This document shows, piece by piece, positions 7,319 through 11,859 of a stretch of DNA of 11,859 nucleotides. Both the position numbers and the translations under genes were made by a program. The stretch covers positions 1-11,859 of the forward strand of contig JAFDFW010000075.1 of assembly GCA_019309605.1 (NCBI GenBank), written 5' to 3'. A model generated the notes under the pieces. That model ran no database searches, had not been told where the DNA came from, and saw only the letters and a program-made list of their open reading frames with translations. Every line of letters starts with the position of its first letter. The stretch's first letter is position 1. Source of the DNA: Deltaproteobacteria bacterium. Lineage in GTDB: Bacteria > Myxococcota_A > Polyangia > Polyangiales > Houyiibacteriaceae.

Positions 7319-7350
7319 AAAAAAAAACGGCCCACCCAGAGGCAGGCCGT
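7319..7350 (-). terminator. Intrinsic terminator of the DUF465 gene
   Basis: On the minus strand, ACGGCC and GGCCGT form a 6-bp GC-rich stem (plus strand 7327-7332 and 7345-7350) followed at once by a run of nine T (plus-strand A run 7319-7327). It begins 37 bp after the stop codon of the DUF465 gene and points in the right direction. Stem followed by an uninterrupted T-tract is the standard rho-independent form. Confidence 0.85.
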
Positions 7351-7387
7351 GCAGAACGGGTTGTCGCAGGTCTCCGGTTGGAGAACT

Positions 7388-7582
7388 CTACCCCACGTCC
7401 TGTAGGGCATCCTTGGCCCAAAGCTTCTGTTTCTTGAGCTGCTGGAGCTCGAGCTCCTCGTTCGGAGTAAGACTTAACCGACTGTCGAGCATCTCGATGC
7501 GCTCTGCGAGCCGAGCATGCTTGTTCTCGAGATGCGACTTTTGTCGCTCCGCTGGGATGATTCGAGCGTGGTGCTTGGACAT
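7388..7582 (-). CDS. DUF465/YdcH-family small coiled-coil protein
   Basis: The 64-residue product is mainly helical and charged. The core HLENKHARLAERIEMLDSR, then LTPNEELELQQLKKQKLWAKD, matches the DUF465 (YdcH-like) pattern: a short first helix, a small turn, then the conserved LKKxKLxxKD helix. The family is widespread in proteobacteria and its function is not established. The start is well supported: a near-perfect Shine-Dalgarno GGAGGTGA sits directly before the ATG (plus strand 7584-7591). It is a single-gene unit with its own terminator at 7319-7350, divergent from lolA. Confidence 0.85.
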   Translation of the reverse strand: MSKHHARIIPAERQKSHLENKHARLAERIEMLDSRLSLTPNEELELQQLKKQKLWAKDALQDVG

Positions 7583-7631
7583 GTCACCTCCGGGGTGGGT
7601 ACGGGGTTCTCAAGCTAACCAAACAAGTTCC

Positions 7632-7649
7632 GGACACGCCAACGTGTCC
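7632..7649. promoter_or_regulatory. Perfect inverted repeat in divergent intergenic region; possible operator
   Basis: GGACACG (7632-7638) and CGTGTCC (7643-7649) are exact reverse complements with a four-base CCAA spacer. The site lies 50 bp upstream of the DUF465 start and 121 bp upstream of the chosen lolA ATG. Position and symmetry suit a dimeric regulator, or a hairpin in a leader. No T-tract follows on the plus strand (TCTCCCA). I cannot place convincing -35/-10 boxes around it, so the function is inferred. Confidence 0.4.
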
Positions 7650-7769
7650 TCTCCCATATCCTAGGGATCTTAGCCGTAATGATCAATCCCACTTTGGGGA
7701 GATTTGTGGTTGCCTTGTGTACCTATCGCCACCGTGAATACTAAGCCCTTGGGAGCGTTCAACACGTTG

Positions 7770-8480
7770 ATGACCTCGAGAATTGGGGCGATGGGTTTGG
7801 GTTTTGCACTGCTTGCGCCGCTTGCGCTGGGCGGCGGTGGCGCGGCCCAGCAGGGCGAGCCGCTCGATCCAGCAGTGGTGGTCGGCTTGGTGCAGTCGTT
7901 CTACGACCAAACCAAGACCCTACAGGCTGAGTTTGAACAGACTCGCTATACCCGGCTCTACGATCGCTACGACCGTGCCCAAGGGAAGGTCGTTTTCAAG
8001 AAACCCGGGATGATGCGCTGGGACTACGCTCAACCCAACGGGCAGGTGTTCGTCAGCAATGGCAAGAAGCTACTGATCTATCAGCCGCCTGAAGAAGGTG
8101 AGAAGCGAGGGCAGCTCATCGAGCGCGCGGTCGATGAGGACCAACTCCCCTCCGCGTTTTCGTTTCTGCTCGGTAGCGGCAGTCTCGAGAAGGACTTCGA
8201 CGTACGGCTCCTCGAGCACGACAACGACAAGTTCAAAGATGGCCATGTCCTGCAGCTCATCCCACGGAGGCCAACCCCGAACTACGAACAGCTGGTGTTC
8301 TACGTACGCACACTGACCCAGGGCGGCAAGCGGGCCGGAGTGGTCCAACGTGTTCTGATCATCGACTCCGCCGGCAACCGCAACCGGTTCGACTTCTCGA
8401 AAATTAAGTTCAACCGTGACGTGCCCGACAAGCGCTTCAGTTACCGCCCGCCCAAGGGGACCGAGACGGTCACACCCTGA
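7770..8480 (+). CDS. lolA: Outer-membrane lipoprotein carrier LolA
   Basis: LolA is the periplasmic chaperone that accepts lipoproteins from LolCDE at the inner membrane and carries them to the outer membrane. From the ATG at 7770 the protein is 236 residues: a signal peptide (MTSRIGAMGLGFALLAPLAL, cleavage likely near GGAAQ), then the LolA fold beginning with SFYDQTKTLQAEFEQTRY. The family's GKVVFKKPGMMRWDYAQP block (the RWDY motif) and QVFVSNGKKLLIYQP follow. The start is uncertain. In-frame TTG codons at 7704 and 7710 and a GTG at 7734 would add 12-22 residues before the signal peptide, and a GGGGAG at 7696-7701 would suit TTG 7710. I prefer 7770 because it puts the basic residue just before the hydrophobic core. 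No lolB or lolCDE is nearby. It converges with the glycosyltransferase, 4 bp apart. Confidence 0.9.
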   Translation: MTSRIGAMGLGFALLAPLALGGGGAAQQGEPLDPAVVVGLVQSFYDQTKTLQAEFEQTRYTRLYDRYDRAQGKVVFKKPGMMRWDYAQPNGQVFVSNGKKLLIYQPPEEGEKRGQLIERAVDEDQLPSAFSFLLGSGSLEKDFDVRLLEHDNDKFKDGHVLQLIPRRPTPNYEQLVFYVRTLTQGGKRAGVVQRVLIIDSAGNRNRFDFSKIKFNRDVPDKRFSYRPPKGTETVTP

Positions 8481-8484
8481 GCGC

Positions 8485-9540
8485 CTACTCGGTCGCGCGC
8501 CGGGCCTGCAGTTGGCGGATCGCTCGGCTGAGGGCCGCCCGGTCGTTCGGCGGGACGAGGAGGGAGTCGGCATGGCCGCGCAGATGTTCGGGGATCGCGC
8601 CCGCTTCGGTGGCGATGATCGGGAGGGCACGCGCCTTCGCCTCGAAGAGCACCGTCGGGAGGCCGTCTTGGGGGCCGGAGGGCACCACGATGGCATCGCA
8701 CGCGCGCAGAAGCGCCTCTTTTCGGTCGCCGGCCACCCAGCCCTCGAAGGTCGCGTCGATTTGGAGACGTCGCGCGAGGTCGCGGAGCCTGCCTCGTTCC
8801 GGGCCGTCCCCCGCGATACGAATGCTGATGGGCGCGGGGAGCGCGGAGACCGCGTGCAGGAGCTGGTCGACGCCTTTGACGGGCACGAGGCGCCCCAAGA
8901 ACAACAGCGTGAAGCCCTCGATGCCGAGACGATGACGCAGCTCGGACCGACTCTCGGGCAACGGTCGCGGTGCCTCGATCGGCATGGGGCCAACATGAGT
9001 GGCCACGCGCGCCGGATGAAGGCCGGCCGTTTCGAAAAAGCGACTGCGTAACGTGTCGCTCAGAAACCACATCGAGGTGGCTCCCATGGCGATCCCGCGC
9101 GCGACTGCTCTGCCTCCGGGCATTTTGGAAAGCCAGCGGACGTCGGTCGCGTGGCAGATGCAAAGATGCGCGCGGCCCCCCGCCGTCCTCGAGGCGACCC
9201 AGCCGCTCGGAACGCACCAAGAGCTCATCAGCGCATCACAGTCAGCGAGCTGTCGCTCCGAAGCGCGACGGAGCGCACCCGCAAAGCTCGCGGCGCCTGC
9301 CCACTTCGCCGGGTGCAACCGCAGGTTGTCCGGCGCCCCGCTGCCGTAGAAGGTCTGCTGCAGGAGGCGCGGTCGCGCGTACGGGACCCAGTTCACCTCG
9401 ATTCCTGCCCACCGCGGTGCCGGGCGCGCGCGTCGCGGCTCCGGGGCCAACACCCGAACCGTATGACCGTGCTCGACCGCCCCGCGCGCCAGGCTCAGAA
9501 GGAACGAGCCGGTGCAGTCACCCTCGAAGCGCGGAAAGCC
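8485..9540 (-). CDS. GT4-type glycosyltransferase, start codon unresolved
   Basis: This is a GT-B fold glycosyltransferase of the GT4 group, expected to move a sugar from a nucleotide-sugar donor in the cytoplasm. Counting from a GTG at 9453, it has GRLVPVKGVDQLLHA (187-201), AGDGPERGRLRDLA, and DGLPTVLFEA (263-272), which holds the donor-site pair as D-x7-E, then IPEHL. The first standard in-frame start is that GTG, giving 322 residues, but it falls inside the first Rossmann unit. The frame upstream still reads like the family N-terminus: GFPRFEGDCTGSF, then LLSLARGAVEHGHTVRV. I therefore extend it to 9540. No ATG, GTG or TTG exists in this frame between 9453 and the stop near 9709. An ATGATG with an upstream GGAGTAAGG lies one base out of frame at 9545-9540. 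It directly follows glmS and is probably co-transcribed. The acceptor substrate is unknown. Confidence 0.8.
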   Translation of the reverse strand, partial: GFPRFEGDCTGSFLLSLARGAVEHGHTVRVLAPEPRRARPAPRWAGIEVNWVPYARPRLLQQTFYGSGAPDNLRLHPAKWAGAASFAGALRRASERQLADCDALMSSWCVPSGWVASRTAGGRAHLCICHATDVRWLSKMPGGRAVARGIAMGATSMWFLSDTLRSRFFETAGLHPARVATHVGPMPIEAPRPLPESRSELRHRLGIEGFTLLFLGRLVPVKGVDQLLHAVSALPAPISIRIAGDGPERGRLRDLARRLQIDATFEGWVAGDRKEALLRACDAIVVPSGPQDGLPTVLFEAKARALPIIATEAGAIPEHLRGHADSLLVPPNDRAALSRAIRQLQARRATE

Positions 9541-9557
9541 ATCATGACCGGCGTGCC

Positions 9558-11390
9558 TTACTCCACGGTGACGGTCTTGGCGAGGTTGCGCGGCTGGTCG
9601 ACATCGGTGCCCTTGTGGTCCGCGACGCAGTACGCGTAGAGCTGCAACGGCACGACCGTGACGAACGGACTGAGCGCCTCGTGGGTTGGGGCAACCTCGA
9701 CGAAACGATCACAAAGAGCCTGAGCTTTCACGTCGCCTACGGTCGTCACGCCGATGATCTTCGCTTCGCGTGCCCGCGCTTCCTGCATGTTGCTCGAGAC
9801 GCGGTCGTAGTGTCGGTCCTGAGGCATGAGCACGACGACCGGCACATGCGCATCTAGGAGCGCGATAGGCCCGTGCTTCATCTCGCCCGCGGCGTATCCC
9901 TCCGCATGCACGTAAGAAATCTCTTTTAGCTTGAGCGCGCCTTCGAGCGCCATCGGGAAGCTGAGACCCCGGCCGAGGAAGAGCACGTCTCGGGCTTCAG
10001 AGAAATCACGAACGATGTCGCTGACCGTCAGGTGCGTCTCTCGTAGCCGCTCCGCTATCAACTGCGGGATCCGCGCCAGTCCCTCGACGAGCTCGCCGGC
10101 CTGGGCGTCGTCGATCGTTCCACGACGCCGCGCGAGCCAGATGCTGAACATCAACAGGTTTGCAAGCTGTGTCATGAAGCACTTGGTCGAGGCGACGCCG
10201 ATTTCCGGCCCGGCGTGCGTGTAGAAGCTCGCGTCTGCCATGCGCGGGATCGCGCTGCCATTGACGTTGGCGATCGCGAGGACTTTGGCCCCACGTTCCT
10301 TGGCCTCTTTGGCAGCCATGAGGGTGTCGAGTGTCTCTCCAGACTGACTCACCGCGATGACTAGGTCGCCTTCACCGACGACCGCGTCGCGACCTCGGAA
10401 CTCGCTGGCGAGCTCGGTGATCGCGGGAACGTTAGCAAGCTCTTCGAGCCAGTACCGTCCAGCGATGGTCGCGTGGTGGCTGGTGCCGCAGGCCAGGAGG
10501 ATGATGCGGTCGATGCGCTTGGCGTCATCTTCGCTGAGGCCGATCTCAGCCGTGAAGATATCGGCGTTCTCGCGATCGAGCCGGCCGCGCAGGGTGTCTT
10601 CGAGTGCGCGGGGCTGCTCGAAAATCTCCTTCAGCATGAAGTGCTTGTATCCGGCCTTCTCGGCCATGACCGGCGACCAGGAGATTTTCCTGGAACGACG
10701 GCTCACCGGAGTGCCGTCCAGCTTCGAAAGCGTGAAGCCATCGGCTTCGAGCACGGCGATCTCGCCGTCTTCGAGGAACACCATCTCGTTTGTGTAGGGA
10801 AGCAGCGCAGGAATGTCGCTCGCGCAGTACGTCGCGCCCTTGGACACACCGATCACGAGCGGTGATGAGCTCTTTGCCACCACGATGCGCTCGGGCTCCT
10901 GCTCCGAGAGGACCGCGATCGCGTAGGCGCCTTCCACCTGGTCGAGCGAACGGCGAATGGCCGTGACCATGTCGTGGCCCCCCTGAGTTTCGCGGTGAAT
11001 CAAGTGCGCGACGATTTCGGTGTCGGTGTCGCTGCTGATGGCGACGCCGGAGGCCTCGAGCTCGCTTCGCAGCTCCAAATGGTTTTCGATGATGCCGTTG
11101 TGCACTACCGCGATAGGGCCTGCGACGTGTGGGTGTGCGTTGGGTTCCGACGGGCGGCCGTGCGTGGCCCAGCGGGTGTGCCCGATCCCGACCTTGCCTG
11201 GGAGACCCTTCTGCGACAGCGCCTTCTCGAGGTTACGGAGCTTGCCGACGGCGCGCACGATCTCGATGCCGCCCTTCGCGTGGACCGCTAGGCCCGCCGA
11301 ATCGTAGCCGCGATATTCCAGTCGCCGAAGCCCATCGAGCAGGATAGGCGTCGCCTCTTCGTCCCCGACGTGACCAACGATTCCGCACAT
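9558..11390 (-). CDS. glmS: Glutamine-fructose-6-phosphate aminotransferase (isomerizing) GlmS
   Basis: GlmS makes glucosamine-6-phosphate from fructose-6-phosphate and glutamine, the first committed step toward UDP-GlcNAc for peptidoglycan and lipopolysaccharide. At 610 residues it has the usual length. The N-terminal glutaminase domain begins MCGIVG with catalytic Cys2, then LEYRGYDSAG (24-33), GHTRWATHG (70-78) and VVHNGIIEN (95-103). SIS domain 1 (about 290-420) carries ACGTSHH (300-306) and SQSGETLDT (348-356). SIS domain 2 (about 460-595) carries GRGLSFPMALEGALKLKE (473-490) and EGYAAGEMKHGP (497-508). The C-terminus GTDVDQPRNLAKTVTVE (594-610) is the conserved end near the synthase site. 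It looks intact. Its ATG lies 9 bp after the M16 gene stop with only a weak ribosome site, which suggests coupled translation. No glmS ribozyme is visible, nor is there room for one. Confidence 0.98.
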   Translation of the reverse strand: MCGIVGHVGDEEATPILLDGLRRLEYRGYDSAGLAVHAKGGIEIVRAVGKLRNLEKALSQKGLPGKVGIGHTRWATHGRPSEPNAHPHVAGPIAVVHNGIIENHLELRSELEASGVAISSDTDTEIVAHLIHRETQGGHDMVTAIRRSLDQVEGAYAIAVLSEQEPERIVVAKSSSPLVIGVSKGATYCASDIPALLPYTNEMVFLEDGEIAVLEADGFTLSKLDGTPVSRRSRKISWSPVMAEKAGYKHFMLKEIFEQPRALEDTLRGRLDRENADIFTAEIGLSEDDAKRIDRIILLACGTSHHATIAGRYWLEELANVPAITELASEFRGRDAVVGEGDLVIAVSQSGETLDTLMAAKEAKERGAKVLAIANVNGSAIPRMADASFYTHAGPEIGVASTKCFMTQLANLLMFSIWLARRRGTIDDAQAGELVEGLARIPQLIAERLRETHLTVSDIVRDFSEARDVLFLGRGLSFPMALEGALKLKEISYVHAEGYAAGEMKHGPIALLDAHVPVVVLMPQDRHYDRVSSNMQEARAREAKIIGVTTVGDVKAQALCDRFVEVAPTHEALSPFVTVVPLQLYAYCVADHKGTDVDQPRNLAKTVTVE

Positions 11391-11399
11391 GTTCCGACT

Positions 11400-11859
11400 C
11401 TAGTCGATGGGGCCACGCTGCGCACCAGTTGCGCCAGCGTTCGGTCGCTTGTCATCGAACTTGGCTTTGATCTCGCCGTCGGGCGAGACCACGGTCACCG
11501 GCCCAAACTGCTGAAGCGATTGCGCAAAATCCGCCGCCTGCCCGACGATCACGACCAAGGAGTCTTTCGGCCGGATGTAGTTGCGCGCGACGTACTGCGC
11601 CTCGGATGCACTGGTCTTGCGGATCGCCTGGCGGTATCGGTCCCAGTAGTCATCCGGCAGCCCAAAGGTGCGGAGATCGACCACGAGCTCGGAGAGCTTG
11701 CCCGGCGTGTCGACCTTGAGCGGGAATGAATTGCTCAAGTAGCGTTTCGCGTTGATGAGCTCCTCGGGTTCGGCCGGTTCCAGGTGGATGCGTTCGAGAT
11801 GCCCGAAGAAGGCGCCAATCGCTTCCGTGGTGACCTCGGTCCGGACCGACGCATAGGCG
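11400..11859 (-). CDS. M16-family peptidase homologue, C-terminal part (5' end outside window)
   Basis: The frame is open from the right edge to a TAG at 11402-11400, about 152 residues. A TTG at 11738 is only an internal leucine: the upstream residues AYASVRTEVTTEAI, then LEPAEPEELINAKRYL, are in frame and continue the same fold. The pattern fits the C-terminal half of pitrilysin/insulinase-type (M16) proteins: helix EELINAKRYLSNSF, a helical stretch with YWDRYRQAIRKTSASEAQYVARNYI, then a strand DSLVVIVG, an FGPV strand and a terminal SPDGE. The HxxEH zinc site of active members would lie in the N-terminal half outside the window, so catalytic competence cannot be judged. It is first in a tight minus-strand set with glmS and the glycosyltransferase. 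Confidence 0.75.
   Translation of the reverse strand, partial: AYASVRTEVTTEAIGAFFGHLERIHLEPAEPEELINAKRYLSNSFPLKVDTPGKLSELVVDLRTFGLPDDYWDRYRQAIRKTSASEAQYVARNYIRPKDSLVVIVGQAADFAQSLQQFGPVTVVSPDGEIKAKFDDKRPNAGATGAQRGPID

Noticed and set aside
7413..7664. Plus-strand frame opposite the DUF465 gene
   Set aside because: The minus-strand frame has a strong Shine-Dalgarno, a family match and a terminator; the opposite frame is Ser/Cys-rich with no support.
8416..9857. Plus-strand frames opposite the glycosyltransferase and the glmS end
   Set aside because: The minus-strand frames carry conserved GT4 and GlmS motifs, while the plus-strand translations are low-complexity Arg/Ser/Pro-rich.
1..11859. 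CRISPR array, phage, toxin-antitoxin or other defence system
   Set aside because: No spaced direct repeats, no nuclease, integrase, transposase or toxin-antitoxin pair was recognised. The window reads as housekeeping genes with local oddities.

Overview
The window is a high-GC, tightly packed bacterial chromosome segment. It carries housekeeping genes and no phage, transposase, CRISPR or defence cassette that I can recognise. The gene content is Gram-negative: an outer-membrane lipoprotein carrier (LolA), a SecA with a C-terminal zinc motif, and a DUF465/YdcH-type small protein. With the GC-rich codon use and the long SecA, this best suits a myxobacterium-like (Myxococcota/deltaproteobacterial) organism. 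That placement is inference, not proof.

Left block (1-5673, + strand): the C-terminal end of an unrecognised membrane protein, then secA (preprotein translocase ATPase), argJ (arginine biosynthesis acetyltransferase) and an exported CAP-domain protein. The gaps secA-argJ (24 bp) and argJ-CAP (9 bp) suggest one transcript. The pathways are unrelated, so this is probably a housekeeping neighbourhood rather than a functional system. The SecA frame is open from end to end, but it lacks about 30 residues of the second nucleotide-binding domain and carries an extra block of about 100 residues in the helical scaffold region.

Middle block (5676-8480): a minus-strand gene for a zinc-ribbon protein with about eight membrane segments ends 2 bp from the CAP gene. 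Upstream of it lies about 460 bp with no convincing protein gene, visibly AT-richer than its surroundings and full of inverted repeats. These include a plus-strand terminator-like hairpin (7272-7305) facing a clear minus-strand terminator (7319-7350). The latter ends the DUF465 gene (7388-7582). A divergent intergenic region with a perfect 7-bp inverted repeat separates DUF465 from lolA.

Right block (8485-11859, minus strand): in transcription order, the C-terminal part of an M16-family peptidase homologue, glmS (glucosamine-6-phosphate synthase) and a GT4-type glycosyltransferase. Spacing is very tight, as in an operon. GlmS supplies amino sugar for envelope polymers, so a following glycosyltransferase is metabolically sensible, although its substrate cannot be read from sequence. 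The conserved N-terminal coding of the glycosyltransferase extends about 90 bp upstream of its first standard in-frame start codon, which points to a frameshift, a lost start or an unusual start.

The items most worth following up are the SecA internal deletion, the glycosyltransferase 5' end, and the hairpin-rich intergenic stretch as a candidate non-coding RNA.
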